From an uncultured Azospirillum sp. (lineage in GTDB: Bacteria > Pseudomonadota > Alphaproteobacteria > RF32 > CAG-239): 21,291 bases of DNA. Positions within the stretch are counted from its first letter, which is position 1. Each line of letters begins with the position of its first letter. Under the pieces are notes generated by a model. That model was not told the DNA's origin, did no database searches, and saw only the letters and a program-made list of their open reading frames with translations. The translations under genes were made by a program, and so were the position numbers. The stretch lies in contig CANDEX010000024.1 of assembly GCA_947383875.1 (NCBI GenBank), positions 1-21,291 on the forward strand, in the 5' to 3' direction. Positions 15,287 to 21,291 of the stretch are shown here, one piece after another.

Positions 15287-16309
15287 ATGTCTACTCAGGT
15301 TGAGGCAGGCTACAGAAAGCCGCGCATTCAGTTTACCGCAGATGGTGAACAAAAAGAATTCCATTTTTACTTTACAATTTATGAACCGGAAAACGTTCGA
15401 GTTTACATAGAAGATGAATTGCAGACGTCAGGTTACAGTTTGTCACAAATTGATGATACCGCAGGCGGGAGCATCACTTTTCAGACGGCTCCTCAAGCCG
15501 GAAGGCTGATTACCATTTATCGTGATTTAGAATTAAAAAGAACGACCGATTTTAAAGAAGGCGGACCGTTTCGCAGCTCAAAAGTAAATACTGAATTTGA
15601 TTATCAGCTGGCCTGCTTGGAACAATTGGAAGATTCTATCGGGCGTACAGTGACTTTTCCTCAATATGCCCCAATGAATATGAACATCAATTTGCCGATG
15701 CCTGATGCCGGAAAGTCGATTATTTGGAATGAGCAGGAAAACAGTCTGATCAATTCTCAATATCAATTTGACGATGTTATTAATCAAAGTCGCTTTTATT
15801 GCAACCAAAGCGGCGAAAACTTAGCTGATATTGAAGTTTTGGCACATCAGGTTTCGACACACACAACCAATGTTGCCGAAATGAAAAAAGTAACAGAAAG
15901 TCTCAAAATCACCACCGAGGCTTGTGCTTCAGCCGCAGCTGCTTCCGCAGCACAAGCCGCTGCCAATGCCGTCAACAGTCTTTACAACCAATGTGAAACA
16001 ACTGAAGATTATAACATTATTCTCAAAGATGGCGTCACAGTTTATCGGGTGCCGGAAATAAGCGAGGCTGTTACCCTTAGTTTTGATTTTTCACAACTGA
16101 CGAATCCCGCTAACTTGGTAACATTTGAGGTATATCTGCCATTCGACACATATGCCTCTGTCAGTTTCAGCGGCGCAGAATTTAACTGGCTGAACGACAA
16201 AGTTCCGAATTTAGAAGCTAACGATACAATGACCAAAATTTTAACTTTCCGTAACATTATTCCGGGGGACTACAGCCAGTGGATTGTTTCTATGGAAGGC
16301 GGGTATTGA
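15287..16309 (+). CDS. Phage tail fibre protein with T7-type N-terminal domain
   Basis: Protein of 340 residues; AAGGAG lies 6 nt before the ATG. The N-terminal 125 residues match the virion-anchoring domain seen in T7-like tail fibres. They comprise an FYFTIYEPENVRVYIEDE strand pair, TFQTAPQAGRLITIYRD, TDFKEGGPF (87-95), and a helix ending in SIGRTVTFP (117-125). A central segment (about 165-235) is predicted coiled coil with an Ala-rich stretch (213-229), as in fibre shafts. The C-terminal 100 residues look beta-rich and may be a knob or a joining domain. Its stop overlaps the next start by one base (TGATG). In a virion it would recognise the host surface; no virion genes accompany it here. 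Confidence 0.75.
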   Translation: MSTQVEAGYRKPRIQFTADGEQKEFHFYFTIYEPENVRVYIEDELQTSGYSLSQIDDTAGGSITFQTAPQAGRLITIYRDLELKRTTDFKEGGPFRSSKVNTEFDYQLACLEQLEDSIGRTVTFPQYAPMNMNINLPMPDAGKSIIWNEQENSLINSQYQFDDVINQSRFYCNQSGENLADIEVLAHQVSTHTTNVAEMKKVTESLKITTEACASAAAASAAQAAANAVNSLYNQCETTEDYNIILKDGVTVYRVPEISEAVTLSFDFSQLTNPANLVTFEVYLPFDTYASVSFSGAEFNWLNDKVPNLEANDTMTKILTFRNIIPGDYSQWIVSMEGGY

Positions 16310-16836
16310 TGACTTTACGCACAAAATTTTCACCCCTGGGCAAACCGGGAATTGATTCATATGTGCCGGACACCGTTCTTTTTGAGAATCGCCCGGCCAA
16401 TGAGGCCAAAACTCATGTTGAGCTGCCGATTTTAGAAGGCGTTTATGAGTTAATGTGTTGCTCGGGCGGCGGCGGACAATGGTGTTATATCGGCTGTAAT
16501 CAAGGTGCTGCCGGATCATTTTTTAAGGGGATTGTTTATTTTCCGGAAGCTAAGACTTTGGATATTCAAGTCGGCGGCGGAACCAGCGGCTATGCCCACG
16601 GCGGTTATGACACTTATATCACTGACTGCATTTATTGCCCGGGCGGACGTTCTGCAAACTCCAGCTGCCCAGGGAATACGGCAGCTCCCACACTGATGGA
16701 CGGAATGCAAGTATTATCTGCCGAAATCAACGAAGGCGGCAAATGCCACAGCGGATCCCTTTTTCCCGGAACCGATTACGGAAGTATTCGGGCTTCGGGC
16801 TATATGAAGCTTACTTATTTGCGCTTAGAACCTTAA
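16309..16836 (+). CDS. Glycine- and cysteine-rich phage-type protein, probable fibre tip or adhesin
   Basis: Protein of 175 residues from the ATG at 16309, which shares its A with the tail-fibre TGA; a GGAAGG site lies about 9 nt upstream. Glycine-rich runs occur at CSGGGGQW (51-58), QVGGGTSGYAHGGY (87-100) and CPGGRSANSSCPGN (110-123). There are eight cysteines (50, 51, 59, 63, 107, 110, 120, 146), an even and unusually high number for a fibre protein. Glycine-rich loops are typical of phage receptor-binding tips such as T-even gp38 and of 'glycine-rich domain' tail proteins. The direct coupling to the tail-fibre gene supports a tip or adhesin role. I do not recognise a precise family. Confidence 0.6.
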   Translation: MTLRTKFSPLGKPGIDSYVPDTVLFENRPANEAKTHVELPILEGVYELMCCSGGGGQWCYIGCNQGAAGSFFKGIVYFPEAKTLDIQVGGGTSGYAHGGYDTYITDCIYCPGGRSANSSCPGNTAAPTLMDGMQVLSAEINEGGKCHSGSLFPGTDYGSIRASGYMKLTYLRLEP

Positions 16837-16853
16837 TTCAAATGGAGAAACAA

Positions 16854-17258
16854 ATGTTAAACTATGCAAAACTAATTAACGGAATTCTGCATTATGCACC
16901 GTGTTCCACTAAAAATACTCTGGGCTATAATCTTGCCTCAAACCAAGAAAATATGTTGAAAGACGGTTATAAACCCGTTATCCCTCTGCCTCAAAAAGAC
17001 AAATATACCGATTGTGAAGGATATTACAATTTTTATTTTGTTGAAACGGAGACTGCTATTGAAGAACGTGCGGAATACCACCAATTAGGTTATCAAGAAT
17101 TACGCCGTCAAGCTTATCCCGGATTTGAAATGTTGTGCGATGCTTTGGTCAAAATCAATTCTCAAGACGAAAGACTGATACCTGAGGGAGAGAAGCAACT
17201 GGCCGCTTATGTACAGACCTGTCTGCAAGTGAAAAGTAAATATCCGAAACCCAACTAA
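16854..17258 (+). CDS. Tail fibre assembly-like protein
   Basis: Protein of 134 residues starting at the ATG at 16854, with GGAG 6 nt upstream; the longer open frame through the preceding gene is an overlap artefact. The C-terminal half resembles small phage tail-assembly proteins: a YQELRRQAYPGFEMLCDALVK helix (about 82-102), then a linker and a final helix ending in VKSKYPKPN. The N-terminal half (YAKLINGILHYAP...) resembles the start of Tfa or tail-chaperone proteins that report a 'residue to the left' pattern of fibre folding. The position directly after fibre and tip genes fits a fibre-folding chaperone. An intrinsic terminator follows. Confidence 0.55.
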   Translation: MLNYAKLINGILHYAPCSTKNTLGYNLASNQENMLKDGYKPVIPLPQKDKYTDCEGYYNFYFVETETAIEERAEYHQLGYQELRRQAYPGFEMLCDALVKINSQDERLIPEGEKQLAAYVQTCLQVKSKYPKPN

Positions 17259-17266
17259 CCCTATAT

Positions 17267-17295
17267 ATCCTCCCTCTCAATGAGGGAGGATTTTT
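17267..17295 (+). terminator. Intrinsic terminator after the tail-fibre assembly gene
   Basis: ATCCTCCCTC (17267-17276) pairs perfectly with GAGGGAGGAT (17282-17291) around a TCAAT loop, followed by TTTT. It separates the fibre genes from the spanin-like pair. The spanin ribosome-binding site AAGGA lies only a few bases downstream. Confidence 0.8.
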
Positions 17296-17311
17296 CATTA
17301 AGGACACAAGT

Positions 17312-17518
17312 ATGCCAAAATATCTTATTGTCACGCTTTTGGGCATTTTATTATGCGGGGGGATTTACCTTCTCGGCAAAAAAGACTGCCAAAACCAATA
17401 TCTAACCAATCAACAGGAACACAAAAAAAATGTCATACATCAAAAAGCTCAAATATATTCCCGGCCGAATGCTGATCGTGATACTCTGCTTAAACTCATG
17501 TATGACGGCTCACTCTGA
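17312..17518 (+). CDS. Probable phage inner-membrane spanin (Rz-like)
   Basis: A 68-residue protein with one N-terminal transmembrane segment (about 4-21) and a short charged periplasmic tail, starting at an ATG with AAGGA 7 nt upstream. The tail ends in DTLLKLMYDGSL, a pattern I recall from small lysis-module proteins of alphaproteobacterial prophages. Its last 89 nt overlap the following lipoprotein gene in the +1 frame, as Rz and Rz1 do. Spanin pairs fuse inner and outer membranes as the last step of phage lysis. It is shorter than lambda Rz, and no holin or endolysin gene lies beside it. The call depends mostly on architecture. Confidence 0.5.
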   Translation: MPKYLIVTLLGILLCGGIYLLGKKDCQNQYLTNQQEHKKNVIHQKAQIYSRPNADRDTLLKLMYDGSL

Positions 17519-17681
17519 TGCGGGATTTGATTGTCCCGTTTATCCGGCTGCGGGGCCCGAAACAGCAAAAGAACTTGAAAAAGCGGATTATGCATCATTT
17601 TCACATACATGGGAATGGATAGGACGAATCAATAAACTGCGGCAAGAATTAGAATTATGCCAGTCGAAATCCAAATATTAA
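17430..17681 (+). CDS. Probable phage outer-membrane spanin lipoprotein (Rz1-like)
   Basis: An 83-residue protein with a basic N-region (KKLKYIPGR), a hydrophobic core (MLIVILCL) and a lipobox LNSC with the lipidated cysteine at C24. The mature part starts with a Pro-containing CPVYPAAGPE segment (35-44) and ends in a helix WEWIGRINKLRQELELC (61-77), a pattern I recall from small phage proteins of Alphaproteobacteria. It overlaps the inner spanin-like gene by 89 nt in another frame. An AGGA lies 12 nt before the ATG at 17430. The ATG at 17469 is possible but would leave no basic N-region. A chance lipoprotein is the alternative. Confidence 0.55.
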   Translation: MSYIKKLKYIPGRMLIVILCLNSCMTAHSDAGFDCPVYPAAGPETAKELEKADYASFSHTWEWIGRINKLRQELELCQSKSKY

Positions 17682-17722
17682 TGATTAATTAACTATTATT
17701 ATTCACGCAAAGGAGAAAAAAT

Positions 17723-18154
17723 ATGAAACGCCGTCCCAAAACATTAGGTCATAAAATTTATTTTACCATTTTGCTGCTTATTTTCCTGTTTGGTTGCGCA
17801 ACACCCGAAAAATATGATGCTGAACTGGCCGGTTGGGTAGGAAAATCAGAGGCTTCCCTGATACAGAAGTGGGGAAAGCCCAGTGCCCGCAAGATTAATG
17901 CCGACGGTTCGGAAATCATAACCTACACGAAAGCGGACAATACATATGTGCCATCGGAGTTCTACCTCTATAATCCATACTCCCTGCAAGGCGATGTGTC
18001 GGTTTACGCTCCGTTTGACGGTGATTATGCCTTTACGCCTTATGGCGAAAATCTGGGATATGAACCTGAATATATCTGCCAGACATCATTTATTATCCGC
18101 AACAAAATTATCAGCGGCTGGAAATGGGTCGGCAATAATTGTGTTGCCAGATAA
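17723..18154 (+). CDS. Small outer-membrane-type lipoprotein of unknown function
   Basis: Protein of 143 residues with a lipoprotein signal peptide: basic N-region, hydrophobic segment about 12-24 and lipobox LFGC with the lipidated cysteine at C25. The mature start has the pattern W.GKSEASLIQKWGKPSARK...GSEIITY (38-69), common in SmpA/OmlA-like and related small lipoproteins of Gram-negatives. A Tyr-rich middle segment and two late cysteines (C119 and C140) that could pair follow. AAGGAG lies 7 nt upstream of the ATG. It lies between the phage-derived cassette and ftsB; whether it belongs to the cassette or the chromosome backbone cannot be told. Confidence 0.65.
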   Translation: MKRRPKTLGHKIYFTILLLIFLFGCATPEKYDAELAGWVGKSEASLIQKWGKPSARKINADGSEIITYTKADNTYVPSEFYLYNPYSLQGDVSVYAPFDGDYAFTPYGENLGYEPEYICQTSFIIRNKIISGWKWVGNNCVAR

Positions 18155-18268
18155 GTATTGAAATAATCCCGTCGGGTAACTAATTCTTAACTTAAATATG
18201 GTGCAATTTATTCAATGCAGCTTGACTGCCAGAGTCTGTAATTGTGTCACGTTTAGGAATTAGGTGCG

Positions 18269-18595
18269 ATGGGATTATTTTTGGAATTACAAACCAAGTT
18301 TAGAAATTCTCTCTGGCTGATTATCGTCTTTTTAATTTTTATTTATTTCAGTTTTTATACGGTCAACGGCGAACGCGGTTTGCTGCGTTATATGTATTTG
18401 AGTAAGGAAATTAAATACGCCCGGAGCGTTGCCGATCAGTATCGTGCAGAAAAAGAACAATTAGAGCAAAAAGTGCGTTTATTATCTTCCTCCAGTTTGG
18501 ATTTAGATTTGTTGGAAGAACGCACTCGCACAGTTCTAAATTTTGCCGCTGAAGATGAATTTATTATTCTCGACAATGCTGAAAGCACACATTAA
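18269..18595 (+). CDS. ftsB: Septum formation initiator FtsB/DivIC
   Basis: Bitopic division protein of 108 residues: short cytoplasmic N-terminus, one transmembrane helix (about 15-32), then a periplasmic coiled coil (about 35-75) and a small C-terminal tail with LDLLEERTRTVLNFA (78-92), typical of FtsB/DivIC. It forms the FtsQ-FtsB-FtsL complex that controls septal peptidoglycan synthesis. The upstream AGGAATTAGG gives a usable ribosome-binding site. As I recall, alphaproteobacterial ftsB is usually between eno and pdhA; here it is beside an M23 peptidase-bactofilin unit, so rearrangement is likely. Confidence 0.85.
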   Translation: MGLFLELQTKFRNSLWLIIVFLIFIYFSFYTVNGERGLLRYMYLSKEIKYARSVADQYRAEKEQLEQKVRLLSSSSLDLDLLEERTRTVLNFAAEDEFIILDNAESTH

Positions 18596-18634
18596 TCCAT
18601 AAAAATCATATAGTTACAGACGCTACGGGATAAG

Positions 18635-18663
18635 TTTGCAAAAAAAGCTGTATTTTTTGCAAA
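18635..18663. promoter_or_regulatory. Paired TTTGCAAA palindromes, candidate operator
   Basis: Two copies of the 8-bp palindrome TTTGCAAA (18635-18642, 18656-18663) start 21 bp apart and together form an 11-bp inverted repeat with a 7-nt loop. They lie between ftsB and the M23 gene. The T-run is inside the stem, so a protein-binding site is more likely than a terminator. Confidence 0.45.
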
Positions 18664-18742
18664 ATCTTTGTTATAAGGGTTAAAGATTTTATGTTTTAAC
18701 CACGAGTTTTTTGATTTTGTTTTATGAAATCACAGACAATGC

Positions 18743-19969
18743 ATGAAGAAAAAGTATATTAAATCTTCTCTGGCGTCCGATGAATTTTATGCTTCGAAGA
18801 AGCCTTTGTTTTCCAGCAAAGAGATTATTTTCCGTTCTCAAGGCCGCGCCAAAGTTTTTCACATATCTTCCAAAGCTCAGATTATTTTTCTGACTGCGGT
18901 TATGTGTGTTGCCTGTTGGAGTTTTTATTCTTATCATATGTATCATAAATCCGGACGGATTCTCAAAACACAAAGCATTGAATTGGTTGAAACCAGAGAT
19001 GCCTATGTGGATTTGATGACAGATTTCATGACACTGCATAAAAATATCGGAGCAATGCTGTCCACTATGGATTCTGATAAAAGCACCGCGCAGCAAAATC
19101 TGGAAAGATACCGCCGTCAGGCTATTATGGTGGAAGACAGAATTAAACAGATTACCAACGAAAAAGACTGGGTTAATTATGATGACGTTACTGAAAAAAC
19201 ATCATTAAATGAAGCTCTTTTGCAGAGAGACATTGCAACATCCGAACGGGATGCTCTCCGAACTCAAATGGCTCTGCTTGAGGAAACTATTGAGGAATTA
19301 AAAACGGCGGAGATAGAAGTTTTTGACAAGGTTAAATCACTGTCAAACAAGGAATTGGATAAGATTAAAGGGGTGTTCTCATCCATCAACGGTGCCCTCA
19401 AACGTAAAGGTCTGTATTTTAATGCCTTAGCTAATTCCAAACGCAAAGACAGTAAGGGCGGTCCTTATGTTCCGCAAAAGACCAGAATTAATGACCCTAA
19501 ATTTGATAATAACATTTCGCAGATATTTAAAAATATTGATGACTTACAATATTATAAAGAGGTTATGCAATACATCCCCCTCGGAAAACCGGTTTGGAGT
19601 TATTGGGTGACATCAGAGTACGGTACTCGCGCAGATCCGTTTAAAAAGACTAAGGCATCTCATAAAGGTGTTGACTTAGCCAGCCGAACAGGTAATAAAA
19701 TTACCATTAAAGCCAAAGGCAAAGTGACCCGCGCTGAATTTTCCGGCGGTTATGGTAATTTAGTTGTGGTTGATCACGGTAACGGTTTTCAAACCAAGTA
19801 TGCACATCTGAATAAAATTTATGTTAAAAAAGGTGAACATTTGGAAATAAACGATACAATCGGAGAAGTCGGTACCACCGGCAGATCAACCGGTCCTCAT
19901 TTGCATTATGAGATTATATATATGGGAACAAATGTGGATCCGATGCCGTTTCTTAAAGCTAAAATTTAG
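18743..19969 (+). CDS. M23-family (LytM) membrane-anchored peptidoglycan endopeptidase
   Basis: The 408-residue protein has a basic cytoplasmic N-terminus, a transmembrane helix (about 45-64), a long coiled-coil region (about 80-215) and a C-terminal M23 domain (about 285-405). Zinc-site motifs are complete: HKGVD (H307, D311) and HLH (H386, H388), with H355 in YAHL, so it should be an active peptidoglycan hydrolase. It is followed 12 nt later by a bactofilin gene. M23-bactofilin pairs shape cells in several bacteria (for example CcmA and Csd1 in Helicobacter), with the bactofilin localising the hydrolase. No clear ribosome-binding site precedes the ATG at 18743, but the reading frame offers no better start. 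Confidence 0.9.
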   Translation: MKKKYIKSSLASDEFYASKKPLFSSKEIIFRSQGRAKVFHISSKAQIIFLTAVMCVACWSFYSYHMYHKSGRILKTQSIELVETRDAYVDLMTDFMTLHKNIGAMLSTMDSDKSTAQQNLERYRRQAIMVEDRIKQITNEKDWVNYDDVTEKTSLNEALLQRDIATSERDALRTQMALLEETIEELKTAEIEVFDKVKSLSNKELDKIKGVFSSINGALKRKGLYFNALANSKRKDSKGGPYVPQKTRINDPKFDNNISQIFKNIDDLQYYKEVMQYIPLGKPVWSYWVTSEYGTRADPFKKTKASHKGVDLASRTGNKITIKAKGKVTRAEFSGGYGNLVVVDHGNGFQTKYAHLNKIYVKKGEHLEINDTIGEVGTTGRSTGPHLHYEIIYMGTNVDPMPFLKAKI

Positions 19970-19981
19970 GAGCATAATAGT

Positions 19982-20422
19982 ATGAAAAAATTAAAAAGAA
20001 TGCTATATCTGAAATTTGCAAGAAAATTCAATCATAATAATGAACCGGTTCCCGTTCCGACCATTATCAGCGAGCACACTACGATTAACGGTGATATTAT
20101 CAGCCAGGGAACAATTCATGTTGACGGCAGAGTTGAAGGAGACATTACTTGCGAAGAATTGGTTATCGGGGTCAAAGGTGTTGTTATAGGCAGTGTTAAC
20201 GCTCAAAACCTGCAATTATTCGGTCTTATTCAGGGTAAAGTGACCGTTGACAGATTGTTTATTGCTCAGACTGCCAAATTGCTTGGGGATGCCGTTCATA
20301 ATTCCATAGCGATTGAACCCGGAGCTTATATCGATGGACATTGCATACGTTCAGGTGCCCCTATTCCTGCCGAACAAGGAAAACCTGATTTGTTAATTAC
20401 GGATGCTTCCAAGAAAAAATAA
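19982..20422 (+). CDS. Bactofilin
   Basis: Cytoskeletal polymer-forming protein of 146 residues. Basic N-terminal residues are followed by the beta-helix bactofilin domain (about 30-122): TTINGDIISQGTIHVDGRVEGDI, VIGVKGVVIGSV, LQLFGLIQGKV, and so on. Hydrophobic and glycine residues recur at each turn. A short tail rich in Lys and Pro follows. Bactofilins polymerise without nucleotide and often position peptidoglycan hydrolases; the partner is probably the M23 protein encoded just upstream. AGGAG (19968-19972) overlaps the M23 stop and lies 9 nt before the ATG. Confidence 0.93.
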   Translation: MKKLKRMLYLKFARKFNHNNEPVPVPTIISEHTTINGDIISQGTIHVDGRVEGDITCEELVIGVKGVVIGSVNAQNLQLFGLIQGKVTVDRLFIAQTAKLLGDAVHNSIAIEPGAYIDGHCIRSGAPIPAEQGKPDLLITDASKKK

Positions 20423-20442
20423 GGTAAGAGGACAAAATTAAC

Positions 20443-20931
20443 ATGGCCAAAAAAGCCGTTAAATCTGATTTTATCAGTGTAGGTAATGTTGCTCAAAATC
20501 GCCGCGCACATTTTGATTATGAAATCAGTGAAAAATATACTGCCGGATTAGAATTGACAGGAACTGAAGTTAAGTCTTTACGGCTTGGGCATGCCAATAT
20601 TAATGATGCTTATGGTATAGAAAAAGACGGTGAGCTGTATATCTCTAATATGTATATTGCAGAATATGCCAATAAAGGCTATGAAAGTCATGTTGAAAAG
20701 CGAGATCGTAAACTTCTGTTAAAACGCAAGGAGATTAACGATATTATCGGCGCATTGTCTCGTAAAGGCGCAACCTTGGTAGCTGTTAGTCTGTTTTTTA
20801 ATAATAAAGGTTTAGCCAAGCTGGAAATAGGCTTAGGCCGCGGTAAAAAACTTTATGATAAACGCGAAACTCAAAAAGAACGTGACTGGAGTCGAGACAA
20901 ACAGCGCATTATGGCAAATGCCAATCATTGA
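20443..20931 (+). CDS. smpB: SsrA-binding protein SmpB
   Basis: Binds tmRNA and delivers it to stalled ribosomes for trans-translation. The protein has 162 residues with the OB-fold SmpB core: NRRAHFDYEISEKYTAGLEL (19-38), TGTEVKSLR (39-47), a NINDAYG turn and LGRGKKLYDKRET (131-143), ending in the basic C-terminal tail that enters the mRNA channel. An AGAGGA site lies about 10 nt before the ATG. It follows bactofilin by 20 nt and is likely co-transcribed. No ssrA gene is visible in the window. Confidence 0.95.
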   Translation: MAKKAVKSDFISVGNVAQNRRAHFDYEISEKYTAGLELTGTEVKSLRLGHANINDAYGIEKDGELYISNMYIAEYANKGYESHVEKRDRKLLLKRKEINDIIGALSRKGATLVAVSLFFNNKGLAKLEIGLGRGKKLYDKRETQKERDWSRDKQRIMANANH

Positions 20932-20986
20932 GTTTGTAACTTCTGATATAAAAAAACAATTCAGTAACAAAGCTTGATTATACATT

Positions 20987-21018
20987 AAACCGTCCGGCGG
21001 ATAAAACCGGACGGTTTT
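20987..21018. terminator. Intrinsic terminator after smpB
   Basis: AAACCGTCCGG (20987-20997) pairs perfectly with CCGGACGGTTT (21007-21017) around a 9-nt loop, with a short TTTT on the plus strand. It closes the M23-bactofilin-smpB unit. Confidence 0.7.
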
Positions 21019-21078
21019 CAGATTGCGGTAAGTTGTGCCTTATTTTGAACGTTCAGATATCCTCTTCGCCGCAATCCG

Positions 21079-21109
21079 TCCCCGAAAATACTCTCTCTCT
21101 TTTCGGGGA
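21079..21109. repeat. 10-bp inverted repeat downstream of the XRE gene
   Basis: TCCCCGAAAA (21079-21088) and TTTTCGGGGA (21100-21109) can form a stem with a CT-rich 11-nt loop. It lies 11 nt past the regulator's stop and may terminate it, though no U-tract follows on the minus strand. Confidence 0.4.
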
Positions 21110-21119
21110 TGAAACTTTG

Positions 21120-21291
21120 TCAGGCTTCCAAAACCACGCTGACATTAAGCTGATAATAGTCCAGCAGATAACCGATATCCATATTGGTTATGGCGGCGCG
21201 CCCGCTTTCGATTTTCTCCAGACTTTTCGGATTAATTTTGGTTTCGCGGCAGACTTGCTCCCGGCTGATGTTGCGTTGTGAGCGTATCATC
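21120..21291 (-). CDS. XRE-type helix-turn-helix regulator (C-terminal part)
   Basis: Only the last 56-57 residues are inside the window, ending at a TGA (21120-21122). The sequence reads SREQVCRETKINPKSLEKIE, followed by SGRAAITNMDIGYLLDYYQL, the helix 2-turn-helix 3-helix 4 pattern of the Cro/CI-type HTH_3 domain. It ends six residues after the domain, so it is probably a small regulator or one with the HTH at its C-terminus. The start lies beyond position 21291. Targets are unknown. Confidence 0.75.
   Translation of the reverse strand, partial: MIRSQRNISREQVCRETKINPKSLEKIESGRAAITNMDIGYLLDYYQLNVSVVLEA

Noticed and set aside
15165..15410. Plus-strand 81-residue open frame before and into the tail-fibre gene
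   Set aside because: Contains the intrinsic terminator, overlaps the tail-fibre start in another frame, and has no ribosome-binding site.
18635..18663. Terminator for ftsB
   Set aside because: The stem is almost entirely A/T with a single GC pair step per half and no separate U-tract, so a binding site fits better.
21033..21281. Plus-strand 82-residue open frame
   Set aside because: Antisense to the XRE-type regulator, which shows a recognisable helix-turn-helix.

Overview
The window is a piece of an AT-rich alphaproteobacterial chromosome, most like the uncultured Rhodospirillales-type Alphaproteobacteria found in guts. That placement is an inference from gene families and order: a divergent zinc-ribbon (MJ0042) gene beside ftsEX-ydcF-plsC, a DUF2125-type protein next to a chorismate mutase, an M23 peptidase-bactofilin pair, and a MscS channel with a DUF3772-like periplasmic domain. 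No rRNA or other taxonomic marker is present. Most of the window is ordinary housekeeping sequence. The unusual parts are a small phage-derived cassette and several degenerate or unrecognised proteins.

Left part (1-5083). The end of an unidentified plus-strand gene faces a minus-strand MJ0042 zinc-ribbon membrane protein. Divergent from the latter runs a tight operon, ftsE-ftsX-ydcF-plsC-DUF2125-like, for cell-division control and envelope/phospholipid work. A convergent minus-strand operon follows (5091-7193), rluB-rsmD-chorismate mutase, whose genes overlap by 4 and 8 nt. The chorismate mutase carries a shrunken prephenate-dehydratase-like domain and an ACT-like domain. tadA diverges from rluB.

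Middle (7793-15069). A monocistronic gene with a very good sigma-70 promoter encodes a 467-residue soluble protein with three diverged copies of a helical module. It ends at a bidirectional terminator shared with convergent mutY. Between mutY and a tRNA-Thr(CGT) lies a GC-rich structured stretch containing an inverted partial copy of the tRNA 3' end. Next come a large MscS-family channel and an aspartate-semialdehyde-dehydrogenase homologue that has lost its catalytic residues, both on the minus strand, and a DUF1796 papain-like peptidase homologue.

Phage-derived cassette (about 15130-17681). A palindrome overlapping a DnaA-box-like site, a promoter and an intrinsic terminator precede a T7-type tail-fibre protein, a glycine- and cysteine-rich protein that may be the fibre tip or adhesin, and a tail-fibre-assembly-like protein. 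After a second terminator come two overlapping genes that look like an inner- and outer-membrane spanin pair. No capsid, portal, terminase, integrase, holin or endolysin gene is visible.

Right part (17723-21291). A small lipoprotein, FtsB/DivIC, an M23 peptidase-bactofilin-smpB run, a terminator, and the C-terminal end of an XRE-type regulator on the minus strand at the window edge.
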